From: Nocardioides daedukensis
GTDB taxonomy: Bacteria; Actinomycetota; Actinomycetes; Propionibacteriales; Nocardioidaceae
Reading direction: 5' to 3'
Assembly (NCBI RefSeq): GCF_013408415.1
Contig: NZ_JACCAA010000001.1
Coordinates: forward strand, 2,728,001 to 2,792,000
DNA length: 64,000 bases
This document shows, one piece after another, positions 42,366 through 50,318 of this stretch. How positions within the stretch are numbered: the stretch's first letter is position 1; each line of letters begins with the position of its first letter. The translations under genes and the position numbers were made by a program. Below the pieces are notes generated by a model. That model made no database searches and was not told where the DNA came from. It saw nothing but the letters and a program-made list of their open reading frames with translations.

Positions 42366-42932
42366 GTGCCCTCCGTCCTCTTCGTCTGCATCGGCAACGT
42401 CTGCCGCTCCCCACTGGGTGAGCGGCTGCTGCGCCTGCGCCTGGCCGAAGAAGGAGCAGGCGATGCGTACGACGTCTCGAGCGCCGGTGTCCGGGCCCTG
42501 AAGGGGCGCAGCATGCACCCGGAGTCGGTGCGCACCCTTGAGGAGCGCGGTGGCAGCCCCGAGGGGTTCGTCGCCCGGCAGATCACCGGCAAGATCGCCG
42601 ACGAGGCCGACCTGATCCTCGCCGCGACCCGCGACGTGCGCTCCAGACTTCTTGAGGAGTCGCCGCGTGCCCTGCGCCGGACCTTCACCCTCACCGAGTT
42701 CGTCGCCCTGGCCGAGGCGGATCTGGCCGAGGGCAAGCGTCGCGCCGGAGGAGCCGCTGCGATCATCGAGCGCTGTGGGCAGGCCCGGGGCTCGCTCCAG
42801 CCCGAGCTCTATGACATCGAGGACCCGATCGGCAGATCTGCCGCGACGTTCGATCGGGTGGCCTCCGTGATCGACGAACAGACAGCGCGACTCGCCAAGA
42901 TCCTGGCCCGCGAGAGCCTGATCTCAGGCTGA
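42366..42932 (+). CDS. Low-molecular-weight protein-tyrosine phosphatase (Wzb-like)
   Basis: This 188-residue cytoplasmic phosphatase has the P-loop VCIGNVCRSP at its N-terminus (nucleophile in CX5R) and a general-acid region YDIEDPIG. It is longer than the usual 150 residues, with an insert around 95-150. It is the expected partner of the Wzc-like kinase at 38939, keeping it cycling between phosphorylated states. The GTG start at 42366 puts the P-loop at the very N-terminus, as in the family; the frame from 42327 adds residues that do not match. Confidence 0.87.
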   Translation: MPSVLFVCIGNVCRSPLGERLLRLRLAEEGAGDAYDVSSAGVRALKGRSMHPESVRTLEERGGSPEGFVARQITGKIADEADLILAATRDVRSRLLEESPRALRRTFTLTEFVALAEADLAEGKRRAGGAAAIIERCGQARGSLQPELYDIEDPIGRSAATFDRVASVIDEQTARLAKILARESLISG

Positions 42933-43007
42933 TCGGGACCGAAATGATCAACATGGGCCATTGTGCAGATGAACACTTCGGGTCATCCATGCTCAAATCC
43001 CGATGAC

Positions 43008-43024
43008 GGGGTGCGCTGCACCCC
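43008..43024 (+). terminator. Short hairpin after the phosphatase gene
   Basis: GGGGTGC (43008-43014) pairs perfectly with GCACCCC (43018-43024) across a 3-nt loop, followed by TGTCTT. It lies 76 bp past the stop codon. Confidence 0.5.
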
Positions 43025-43099
43025 TGTCTTCGGCTAGGGTCACCTCGACAGCCCGTTACGGGGGGCATGGCGTCCCACACACTTAGCTCGGAGTTATCC

Positions 43100-43513
43100 A
43101 TGAAGAAGATTCTTGCTGGCACGTCCGCCGGCGTCCTGATGGCTGGTGGCCTTCTCGTCGCCACCGCCTCGGCTCCGGCCCAGGCCGACCCCTATGGACC
43201 CACGCTCTACACGTTCTGCGACATCAGCGGCGTCAGCACCAGCGCCGGCCAGAAGGTCGTCTTCAAGCTGCGCGTGAGCTCCAACTCGGTCAGCGGCTGG
43301 TCGCCGTCGATGACCGTCAGCATCATCCACCGCAACGGTCGCGGCAACGCGATCGACAGCCACACCTCGTCGACCGCCGGCTCCGGCACCAAGACGATCT
43401 CCTACAAGGCGAAGTACCGCGGCCCGCAGACCATCTCGGTCATCGCGCAGCCGAAGGCCGGATCGGCCTACCAGGGCTGCACCGCCCGCTTCAGCCTCCG
43501 CGTCGCGAAGTGA
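43100..43513 (+). CDS. Small secreted protein, function unknown
   Basis: This is a 137-residue protein. A clear Sec signal peptide (MKKILAGTSAGVLMAGGLLV...ASAPAQA) leaves a mature part of about 107 residues that is Ser/Gly/Thr-rich and predicted all-beta, resembling a single Ig-like domain: KVVFKLRVSSNS, KTISYKAKYRG, TISVIAQPKAG. Two cysteines (TFCDIS and QGCTAR) may form a disulfide joining the ends of the domain. GGAG 6 bp upstream supports the ATG at 43100. It has its own terminator on each side, so it is a single-gene unit. Confidence 0.82.
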   Translation: MKKILAGTSAGVLMAGGLLVATASAPAQADPYGPTLYTFCDISGVSTSAGQKVVFKLRVSSNSVSGWSPSMTVSIIHRNGRGNAIDSHTSSTAGSGTKTISYKAKYRGPQTISVIAQPKAGSAYQGCTARFSLRVAK

Positions 43514-43540
43514 CGTCGGTCTGACCACAACACGTCCAGT

Positions 43541-43572
43541 CCACTGCCTCCCGGTCCCCCGGGAGGCAGTGG
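43541..43572 (+). terminator. Strong terminator after the secreted-protein gene
   Basis: The perfect 12-bp stem CCACTGCCTCCC/GGGAGGCAGTGG with an 8-nt loop is followed by CATTTCTG. It lies 27 bp after the stop codon. Confidence 0.85.
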
Positions 43573-43597
43573 CATTTCTGCAGGAGTTGGGTTCTAG

Positions 43598-45340
43598 GTG
43601 TTGAAGCGGCCGCGGTTGTGGGTCCTCGGGTTTCTGTTCGTGATCGTCCTCGCGGGCGTGTGGGCCGGCTGGCAGGCCTGGCAGGTCCGTGCGGACCTGA
43701 TGGCCGCCCAGTCGGACGCCCAGTCGCTCAAGGCATCCCTGCTGGCCGGTGACCAGCAGGCCGCCGAGGGCCAGCTCAAGGATCTGCAGGAGCACAGCGA
43801 GAGCGCCTCGGAGCGCACTGACAGTGCCACTTGGTCGGTCTTGGAGGTGCTGCCCGTCTTCGGCGATGACGCCAAGGGCGTGCAGGTCGTCAGCAGCGTG
43901 CTCGACGACCTGGCTCGTGACGGCCTCCCGGCACTGGTCAAGAGCGGGACCGACCTCGACGCGGGTAGCTTCGCGCCGCGCAACGGCAAGATCGACATCG
44001 AGTCTGTCAAGGCGATTACCGAGCCTGTCTCTGCCTCGGAGGGTGCCTTCGCCGAGGCGGACGAGCGTCTGCGCGCGGTGGACTCCGACGGCTTCGTCGG
44101 TGCCTTCAAGACGGCGTACGACGATCTCTCGGGGCAGATCCGTTCTGCCAGCAGGAGCATGGACGCCGCTGCCCGAGCCGCCGACATCCTGCCGAGCATG
44201 CTCGGTGAGTCCGAGAAGCGCACCTACATGCTGGTCTTCCAGAACAACGCGGAGCTCCGGTCCACCGGCGGCCTGCCGGGTGCCGGTGCGATCGTGACCG
44301 CCGACGACGGCGACATCGAGATGACTCGCCAGTTCGTCGCCACCGACTTTCCCTACAAGGAAGGCGACTCGCCGCTCCCGGTCACCTTGGAGGAGCGGGC
44401 GATCTTCGACACCAAGGTCGGCGACTACTTCCAGGACGCCAACTTCACCCCCGACTTCCCGCGCACCTCCGAGCTGATGGCCGCGCACTGGAAGCGCGAG
44501 TTCGATCAGAAGGTGGATGGCGTCATCTCGATCGACCCGATCGCGCTCGCCTATCTCCTCGGCGGCACCGGGCCGGTGACCGTCGACGGGGTCACCCTGA
44601 CCAAGGCCAACGCGGTCGACGAACTGTTGAACAAGACCTACCTCAAGCGCTCCGGCACGGAGCAGAACGAGTTCTTCGAGAAAGTCGCGAAGCAGATCTT
44701 CGAGAAGTTCAGCGCAGGAGAGGGCGACCCCCGCAAGATCCTCGAGGCGCTGGCCCGGGCCACCGACGAGCGGCGGCTGCTGGTGACCTCCTTCGACAAG
44801 GCGGAGCAGGCCAAGCTGGCCGGCACCAAGGCGGCCGGCGAGATGTCGGCCGGCGACGGTGACGGCCAGATCGGGGTCTATCTCAACGACGCCACCATGT
44901 CGAAGATGTCCTACTACCTCGATTATGACGTGAAGGTCCGCGCCACCGGTTGCAACAACGGCGTGCAGAAATATTCGGGCACCTTCACGCTCAAGGCAGA
45001 GACGCCACCCAACATCGCCAAGCTGGCCGACTCCGTGACCGGCGTGGGCATCGATGATGCCAAGAAGGGCGACACGGCCGTCCTGGCGCACATCTATTCA
45101 CCGGTGGGCGGTGACATCGACAAGGTCTTCATGGACGGCGAGGTGCTGCCCGACCGGTTCAATGAGCACGAGGGACACGTGGTCTCCTCCGTGGCCCTGA
45201 TCTTCGAGCCCGGCGAGCGGCACGAGGTCACCTTCCGGATGACCGGCAGTCCCGGTCACCAGGGCGCGACCGACGTCGTGGTCACCCCCGGCACCAAGAT
45301 GCAGAACGAGTCATCCCGGGTGCCTTCCCCCTGCAACTGA
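43598..45340 (+). CDS. DUF4012 membrane-anchored protein
   Basis: This is a 580-residue protein with one N-terminal membrane span (about 7-26), a short helical region and a long extracytoplasmic DUF4012 domain. The family core is YMLVFQNNAELRSTGGLPGA, with GVISIDPIALAYLLGGTGPV and VTLTKANAVDELLN. DUF4012 proteins occur beside capsule and exopolysaccharide genes in actinobacteria and candidate-phyla bacteria; the activity is not known, and a role in anchoring or assembling the polymer is a guess. The GTG start has AGGAG 11 bp upstream. Confidence 0.85.
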   Translation: MLKRPRLWVLGFLFVIVLAGVWAGWQAWQVRADLMAAQSDAQSLKASLLAGDQQAAEGQLKDLQEHSESASERTDSATWSVLEVLPVFGDDAKGVQVVSSVLDDLARDGLPALVKSGTDLDAGSFAPRNGKIDIESVKAITEPVSASEGAFAEADERLRAVDSDGFVGAFKTAYDDLSGQIRSASRSMDAAARAADILPSMLGESEKRTYMLVFQNNAELRSTGGLPGAGAIVTADDGDIEMTRQFVATDFPYKEGDSPLPVTLEERAIFDTKVGDYFQDANFTPDFPRTSELMAAHWKREFDQKVDGVISIDPIALAYLLGGTGPVTVDGVTLTKANAVDELLNKTYLKRSGTEQNEFFEKVAKQIFEKFSAGEGDPRKILEALARATDERRLLVTSFDKAEQAKLAGTKAAGEMSAGDGDGQIGVYLNDATMSKMSYYLDYDVKVRATGCNNGVQKYSGTFTLKAETPPNIAKLADSVTGVGIDDAKKGDTAVLAHIYSPVGGDIDKVFMDGEVLPDRFNEHEGHVVSSVALIFEPGERHEVTFRMTGSPGHQGATDVVVTPGTKMQNESSRVPSPCN

Positions 45341-45360
45341 CCGCCAGCAGCTGACGTCCG

Positions 45361-45723
45361 TCAATAGACGATCGCCTGCACGCCCTCGCCGAGTGCCTCC
45401 TCGACGAAGACGGGCGCCCCGGCGATCCGCACACCACTCAGGGTGTCTTCGGGCGTGATCCCACGCCGGTCGGCGCACTGGGTGCAGAGCGTCACCTGGC
45501 CGAGCTCGCGCACGGTCGAGAGCAGGTCGGCCAGGGGGGCGGCCAGCGGCAAGGAGAACTCCTCGGCCTTCCCGGGCACCGCGAACCACGCCGCCTCACC
45601 GGTCAGCCACAGTCCGACCTCCACGCCGGAGGCGGCAGCGGTGGCGGCAACGGTGAACGCCTGGTTGCACCGCTCCGGGTCCTCGGGGCCACAGGTCACC
45701 TTGATCAAGAGTCGTCGAGCCAT
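45361..45723 (-). CDS. DsrE family protein
   Basis: This 120-residue small alpha/beta protein of the DsrE/YchN kind has RRLLIKVTCGPEDPERCNQAFTVAATA at the N-terminus and TLCTQCADRRGI in the middle, whose CxxC could carry sulfur. VEVGLWLTGEAAW is the strand-helix typical of the fold. It is convergent with DUF4012 (20 bp) and divergent from the nitrobindin-like gene. A sulfur-relay role is possible but unproven. Confidence 0.82.
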   Translation of the reverse strand: MARRLLIKVTCGPEDPERCNQAFTVAATAAASGVEVGLWLTGEAAWFAVPGKAEEFSLPLAAPLADLLSTVRELGQVTLCTQCADRRGITPEDTLSGVRIAGAPVFVEEALGEGVQAIVY

Positions 45724-45746
45724 GCCAGCAGCCTAGACTGACCCCC

Positions 45747-46241
45747 ATGCCTTTCGAGTTGCCCGAGAACCTCCACCCCGACTGCGGCCCGATCGCCTGG
45801 ATGCTGGGCACCTGGCGCGGCAACGGCCACGGTGACTATCCGACGATCGAGAAGTTCGAGTTCGGCCAGGAGCTGATTTTCACCCACGACGGTCGCCCGT
45901 TCTTCCACTACATGGCCCGGGCATGGATCGTCGACGAGAACGGCGAGAAGGTCCGCGACGCGGCGATCGAGACAGGCTTCCTCCGCGCGCGCGGCGAGGG
46001 CAAGGTCGAGTTCGTGCTCACGCATGCCAGCGGTATCGCCGAGGTCTGGTATGGCGAGGCGGGCGCAGGCAAGCTCGAGATCGCCACCGATGCCGTCGTG
46101 CGCACCGAGTCCGCCAAGGAGGTCACCGCCGGCAAGCGGCTCTATGGCAACGTCGAGGGCGACCTGCTCTATGCCTATGACATGGCCGCGGTGGGCCAGG
46201 CTCTGCAACCTCACCTGTGGGCTCGCCTCAAGCGCCAATGA
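45747..46241 (+). CDS. Nitrobindin-like heme-binding beta-barrel protein
   Basis: This 164-residue FABP-like barrel (DUF1794/nitrobindin family) has the signature GTWRGNGHGDYPTI near residue 26 and HYMARAWIV downstream. The proximal heme His is probably in the C-terminal strand region; it is less certain here. Nitrobindins bind ferric heme and react with peroxynitrite or NO. It overlaps the Fur-family gene by 4 bp (ATGA), linking a heme protein and an iron- or metal-dependent regulator in one operon. Confidence 0.85.
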   Translation: MPFELPENLHPDCGPIAWMLGTWRGNGHGDYPTIEKFEFGQELIFTHDGRPFFHYMARAWIVDENGEKVRDAAIETGFLRARGEGKVEFVLTHASGIAEVWYGEAGAGKLEIATDAVVRTESAKEVTAGKRLYGNVEGDLLYAYDMAAVGQALQPHLWARLKRQ

Positions 46242-46702
46242 ACGACTTCGCCGACAAGATTCGCTCCAGCGGCAAGCGCCTGACCGCCCAGCGCGAACTG
46301 ATCCTGCGTGCGGTCGACCACCTGGGCCACGGCACTCCTGACGAGATCCATGCTGAGGTGCACAAGCACTCGACGGCGGTGAACCTCTCCACCGTCTATC
46401 GCAACCTCGAGGTCCTCGAGGAGCTCGGTCTGGTCCGGCACACCCATCTCAGCGACCGGGCGCCGACCTATCACTCGGTGACTGACCACGAGCACTTCCA
46501 CATGGTCTGTCGCAACTGCGAGAAGGTCACTTCGCTCGACCCCGCCATGCTGAGCGACTTCGTGGCGCGCCTGCGCGAGGAGCACGGTTTCGAGCCGGAC
46601 ATCGGCCACCTGGCCGTCTTCGGGCACTGCCTCGACTGCGTCAGCGCATCGCCACCGGCGCAGCCAGATAACGCGACAACACCTCACGGGCCTGATCACT
46701 GA
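46238..46702 (+). CDS. Fur family metal-dependent regulator
   Basis: This is a 154-residue repressor. The winged helix opens KRLTAQRELILRAVDHLGHG and includes VNLSTVYRNLEVLEELGLV. Metal sites are seen as HEHFHMVCRNC and, at the C-terminus, GHCLDC, a Cys4-type structural Zn site. The usual peroxide-sensing or Fe/Zn sensing choice cannot be made by eye. Its last 20 codons (tail rich in Pro/Thr) overlap the convergent thioesterase gene by 62 bp. The ATG at 46238 overlaps the nitrobindin-like stop. Confidence 0.88.
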   Translation: MNDFADKIRSSGKRLTAQRELILRAVDHLGHGTPDEIHAEVHKHSTAVNLSTVYRNLEVLEELGLVRHTHLSDRAPTYHSVTDHEHFHMVCRNCEKVTSLDPAMLSDFVARLREEHGFEPDIGHLAVFGHCLDCVSASPPAQPDNATTPHGPDH

Positions 46703-47108
46703 TCTCCCACCCGTCACCGGTCGAGGTGTCCCGCAGCACCTGGGTCGTCTCGGCCACCGCCGTCGGCTCTCCCTCGGCACTCGTGCGGATCTCGGTGGAG
46801 AGCCCGAACGAGGTCGTGCCGATCCGGCTGATCCACATCCGGGCCAGGTAGGGCTCGAAGGGAGAGAAGTACATCTCTGCGCGATATTCGACGCTCTGCG
46901 AGACGACGAGCTCGACCACGCCCACGGGCATCACCCCCAGCAGGCCGGTCCGTTCACCCGTGCCGATGTCGGCGAACCGCAGGAACAGCGTGCGCGCCTC
47001 GGAGATCACCCGGGCGATCTCGACGTTGTCGACATGGCCCCCGACGTTGAGGTCCCGCAGTCGGACCTGGATCTCGCAGTCATACACCTGGGGTGTCTCA
47101 GCAGTCAT
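46641..47108 (-). CDS. Acyl-CoA thioesterase, 4HBT/hotdog family
   Basis: This is a 155-residue hotdog-fold protein. The 4-hydroxybenzoyl-CoA-thioesterase-like motif is QVRLRDLNVGGHVDNVEIARVISEAR, with Asp and Asn-Val positions as in FcbC/YbgC proteins; here VGGHVDN replaces the usual xGHVNN. Then VVSQSVEYRAEMYF and RIGTTSFGLSTEI. It hydrolyses acyl-CoA or a related thioester. Its 3' end overlaps the Fur gene in opposite direction. ATG at 47108 is chosen; the frame that extends to 48080 is a shadow of the YgfZ-like gene. Confidence 0.83.
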   Translation of the reverse strand: MTAETPQVYDCEIQVRLRDLNVGGHVDNVEIARVISEARTLFLRFADIGTGERTGLLGVMPVGVVELVVSQSVEYRAEMYFSPFEPYLARMWISRIGTTSFGLSTEIRTSAEGEPTAVAETTQVLRDTSTGDGWEISDQAREVLSRYLAAPVAMR

Positions 47109-47141
47109 GTGCGCATTCTTGCCGCCGCGTAGGCTGGAAGC

Positions 47142-48098
47142 GTGAGCAGCCCACTTCTTGACCTTCCAGGAGCCGTCGCCGGCGACGGCATCGACGCCCC
47201 TGTCGCCGCGCACTACGGCTCCTTCAACACCGAGCAACGCGCACTGGAGGCGGGTGAGGGGTTCGTGGACCTGTCGCACCGCGAGGTGATCACCCTGACC
47301 GGCCCGGACCGGATCACCTGGTTGCACTCGTTGACCACGCAGCATGAGAGCGAGTTGGGATCGGGTCGGCCGACGATGGCACTCATCCTCACCCCACAGG
47401 GCCACGTGGAGCACGCCTTCTATGGTGTCGACGACGCGGCGCGGGAGACCTTCACTGCTCACGTCGAGCCCGGCACGGCGGCTGCGCTGATCGACTTCCT
47501 GCTCAAGATGCGCTTCATGATGCGCGTCGAGATCACTGACGTGACCGAGGACCTCGCCGTGACCTGGCGTCCCGCTGCGCGGCAGGACGTCGCCTTCGAC
47601 GGCTATGAGTTCATCCCCCGGGACAAGCTGACCGACTATGCGGCGGCGGCCGGTCCGGCGGCAGGGATGTGGGCCTTCGAGGCATTGCGCATCGCCCGTG
47701 GGGAAGCGCGCCACGGGATCGACACGGACCACAGGACGATCCCCAACGAGGCGGGGTGGATCAACACCGCCGTCCACCTCGACAAGGGCTGCTATCGCGG
47801 CCAGGAGACGGTGGCCCGGGTGCACACGCTCGGTCGTCCACCGCGTCGATTGACGCTGCTGCACCTCGATGGTTCGGAGAACCGGCTGCCCGCGGCAGGT
47901 GCGGAGCTTCGTGACGGCGAGAAGGTGGTCGGTTTCGTTGGGTCCTCGGCGCGGCACCATGAGCTCGGTCCGATCGCGATCGGCATGGTCAAGCGGAACG
48001 TGTCGCTCGATGCCACCCTGGATGCCGACAGCATGCCGGCAGGCCAGGAGATGATCGTGGATCCCGATGCGGGACTGCACGTTCGCCCACTACGCTGA
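47142..48098 (+). CDS. ygfZ: Folate-binding protein YgfZ/GcvT-like
   Basis: This 318-residue GcvT-fold protein has the fixed signature KGCYRGQETVARV (about 213-225), whose Cys is needed for function in E. coli YgfZ. Other landmarks are VDLSHREVITLTGPDRITWLHSLTT near the N-terminus and a barrel domain at the C-terminus. It uses tetrahydrofolate in the repair or assembly of Fe-S clusters. It is divergent from the thioesterase gene across 33 bp, with a GTG start at 47142. Confidence 0.9.
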   Translation: MSSPLLDLPGAVAGDGIDAPVAAHYGSFNTEQRALEAGEGFVDLSHREVITLTGPDRITWLHSLTTQHESELGSGRPTMALILTPQGHVEHAFYGVDDAARETFTAHVEPGTAAALIDFLLKMRFMMRVEITDVTEDLAVTWRPAARQDVAFDGYEFIPRDKLTDYAAAAGPAAGMWAFEALRIARGEARHGIDTDHRTIPNEAGWINTAVHLDKGCYRGQETVARVHTLGRPPRRLTLLHLDGSENRLPAAGAELRDGEKVVGFVGSSARHHELGPIAIGMVKRNVSLDATLDADSMPAGQEMIVDPDAGLHVRPLR

Positions 48099-48134
48099 TC
48101 CAGCATTGATCGATTGCAGCGAACGGATGAGCAG

Positions 48135-48500
48135 ATGAATCTCGATTCAGCCGAGCGCCCCTGGGGCTCATGGCATGTCCTGGACGACGGACAGGGCTAC
48201 AAGGTCAAGCGGATCCACGTGCATCCCGGGCAGCGGTTGTCCTATCAGACCCACAAGCACCGCTCCGAGCACTGGGTGGTCATCTTCGGCATCGCCACCT
48301 GCATGATCGACGGCAAGACCGTGGTCGCCGGCCCTGGGGAGTCGATCGACGTGGCCACCGGGGCCGCGCACCGGATCACCAACGAGCACGCCGAGGAGCT
48401 GGTGATCATTGAGGTCCAGCACGGTGCCTACACCGGCGAGGACGACATCTGTCGTCTCGAGGACGACTATGGGCGCCAGGACGAGGAAGCCACCGCCTGA
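48135..48500 (+). CDS. Cupin protein, mannose-6-phosphate isomerase type II-like
   Basis: This is a 121-residue single-domain cupin. RPWGSWHVLDDGQGYKVKRI and VHPGQRLSYQTHKHRSEHWVV carry the metal-binding cupin motif 1 (HKH...E), followed by PGESIDVATGAAHRITN (motif 2 His). It matches the C-terminal phosphomannose-isomerase domain of ManC-type enzymes without the nucleotidyltransferase domain. It may supply mannose or fructose phosphate for GDP-sugars. A broken second copy of its last 245 bp is at 49805-50048. ATG at 48135 is preferred to the TTG at 48114. Confidence 0.85.
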   Translation: MNLDSAERPWGSWHVLDDGQGYKVKRIHVHPGQRLSYQTHKHRSEHWVVIFGIATCMIDGKTVVAGPGESIDVATGAAHRITNEHAEELVIIEVQHGAYTGEDDICRLEDDYGRQDEEATA

Positions 48501-48561
48501 TCGCACCGTCGCGGCGGATGTGTCATGCTTCGACCTGCCAGGCTCGTCAGAGGCTGGCTGT

Positions 48562-48635
48562 GCGGACGTGGTGTAGTTGCAGCACGCTTCCCTTCCAGGG
48601 AAGGGGTCGAGGTTCAAATCCTCGCGTCCGCTCCA
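48562..48635 (+). tRNA. tRNA-Gly (anticodon TCC)
   Basis: The acceptor stem GCGGACG (48562-48568) pairs with CGTCCGC (48625-48631). The anticodon arm is CTTCC-CTTCCAG-GGAAG, which gives anticodon TCC. The T arm GTTCAAATC is present and CCA (48633-48635) is encoded. No second copy of its 3' end is seen within the window. Confidence 0.95.
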
Positions 48636-48753
48636 CATTCTCAGGCCGAGTCGATCACTCCCGGCGCCTCACGAATTGTCGCTGAAGCGACCCTCGTGAC
48701 GGACCGCGCGAACACTCGCCTAGCATTCGCCTTTCACGTGAGAGGACACAACC

Positions 48754-49050
48754 ATGGCCACCGACTACGACGCATCCCGCAAGACTGAAGAGGAACAGAA
48801 GGAAGAGAGCCACGAGGCTCGACGCCTGACTTCGGGCGAGCAGGACAAGACCTCGGGCAAGATCGACGTCGACGAGACCGAGTTGGCCGAGTCGTTCGAG
48901 CTGCCTGGCGCGGACCTCTCCAACGAGACCCTGTCCATCGAGGTCGTCCCGAAGCAGGCCAACGAGTTCACCTGCACCGGCTGCTTCCTGGTGCAGCACA
49001 CCTCCCGGCGCTCCGCGCCCAACGTCGATCTGTGCAACGACTGCGCCTGA
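48754..49050 (+). CDS. DUF4193 zinc-ribbon-like protein
   Basis: This is a 98-residue protein. The acidic N-terminus MATDYDASRKTEEE and the C-terminal FTCTGCFLVQHTSRRSAP...DLCNDCA form a Cys4 zinc-ribbon-like motif (CxxC...CxxC). LPGADLSNETLSIEVVPKQANEF is the family core. The family is conserved in actinobacteria; the role is unknown. It is an isolated gene between the tRNA and a hypothetical gene. Confidence 0.87.
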   Translation: MATDYDASRKTEEEQKEESHEARRLTSGEQDKTSGKIDVDETELAESFELPGADLSNETLSIEVVPKQANEFTCTGCFLVQHTSRRSAPNVDLCNDCA

Positions 49051-49152
49051 GCTCAAAGAGCTTACGTTTGGCATCGCCGAAGTCGAGGACCGACCACGGG
49101 ACAGCACATACACTCACCGCAGTGAACCCATCCCCAGCCTCGGGAGACCCTC

Positions 49153-49608
49153 ATGAGCTCAGTCCGTCAAGACTCCGCCACGTTCACTGAGCCGCCCGAA
49201 GCCGTCTTCCGGGCTGCACTCGGTGTCCTGCAGAACGCGAAGGGCTTCACGCTTCTGGCAGCGCACAACGGCGGCGGCAGGCTGGTCGCGCGGGAGAAGG
49301 CGATGATGTCGAACCCCAAATTCTTCGACATCCGCATCGCCGGGGAGGCGGGAGCCTCCCAGCTGAACGTCGTAGTTGGCACCGACCCTCGAACGCCGAA
49401 GGCGCTGATGGACGGAAGAGCGAACGACAAGGCGCTCAAGAACTATCTCGCGAGCGTGCGTGGGGCTCTTGACGGGACCAGCCCCGCTCCCGCGACGCCC
49501 GTGACTGACCACTTCGTGCAGAAGAAGGCCGAAATGCCTTGGTCCGACCCGAGCCAGGACACGGCGATCGAGGTCGGCGGCAATCTCCGGGCGGCGTACG
49601 GGCTCTAG
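49153..49608 (+). CDS. Hypothetical protein
   Basis: This is a 151-residue soluble protein that I do not recognise. The N-terminal 75 residues (FTEPPEAVFRAALGVLQNAKG, then alternating strands such as QLNVVVGTDP) look like a small helix-strand domain, perhaps SRPBCC/START-like; the C-terminal 40 residues are Pro/Ala-rich and end in GGNLRAAYGL. There is no signal peptide or membrane span. It is transcribed in the direction of its neighbours. Confidence 0.6.
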   Translation: MSSVRQDSATFTEPPEAVFRAALGVLQNAKGFTLLAAHNGGGRLVAREKAMMSNPKFFDIRIAGEAGASQLNVVVGTDPRTPKALMDGRANDKALKNYLASVRGALDGTSPAPATPVTDHFVQKKAEMPWSDPSQDTAIEVGGNLRAAYGL

Positions 49609-49804
49609 CCCGACGGACCTCTTGCAGAGAGAGGCGACCACGGTGAGCGCAATCGGCGACTCCGGGCTGCTTCTGGTCCTGCTGGCAGGTACGGCGTGGG
49701 TTGTCTGCTCGCACAGCTCGAGGTGACAGAGGTGGTCGGCGGATGGATGCTGGTCTGGTGCCTGGAATGGTCGATGCGATCGAGCCCCCTCGGGTCGGTG
49801 ATGT

Positions 49805-50048
49805 AGCACCGTTCCGAGCACTGGGTGATCATTTTCGGCATCGCCACTGCGTGATCGACGGTGAGACCGTCGTGGCCGGTCCGGGCGAATCGATCGACGT
49901 CCCGACCGGTGCCGCGCACCGGATCACCAACGAGCACTCCGAAGCGCTGGTGATCAGCGAGGTGCAGCATGGGGCCTACACCGGTGAGGACGACATCTGT
50001 CGGCTCGAGGATGACTATGGGCGCAGGGACGAAGCGATCGCGGTCTGA
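49805..50048 (+). pseudogene. Truncated, frameshifted copy of the cupin gene
   Basis: This 244-bp segment aligns to 48256-48500 of the cupin gene from AGCACCG to the stop. A 1-bp deletion in the CACCTGC region of the copy (CACTGC) shifts the frame; beyond it the product matches closely (VAGPGESIDVPTGAAHRITN, EVQHGAYTGEDDICRLEDDY). The first half of the gene is missing, and no good start lies in front. It is most likely a decayed duplicate. Confidence 0.85.
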
Positions 50049-50318
50049 TCGGTCGCTTGATATCACCGCCGTGATGCATCAGCACCGCTCACTGCCCCGG
50101 GGAAGGGGCCGCTAACCGCGGAGCGCGGCGAGGAAGACGACGTCGTGCCGGGCAGAGTTCGCGACCGTCAGTGGGCAGGTCTCATGTCCGCCAGCGGGCA
50201 CCTTCGCGGCCGATTGCGTGTTGCCGTGCGCTGTCGATTGACCGTCCCGCCTGGCTTCTCGCGTTACATACTGAGCCGATTGCGTGGGGCGGGCGTGATC
50301 TGACGTAATGTGCGCGCC

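Noticed and set aside
48562..48635. Integration (att) site of an integrative element
   Set aside because: No integrase gene and no second copy of the tRNA 3' end are found within the window; the possibility remains open beyond its edge.
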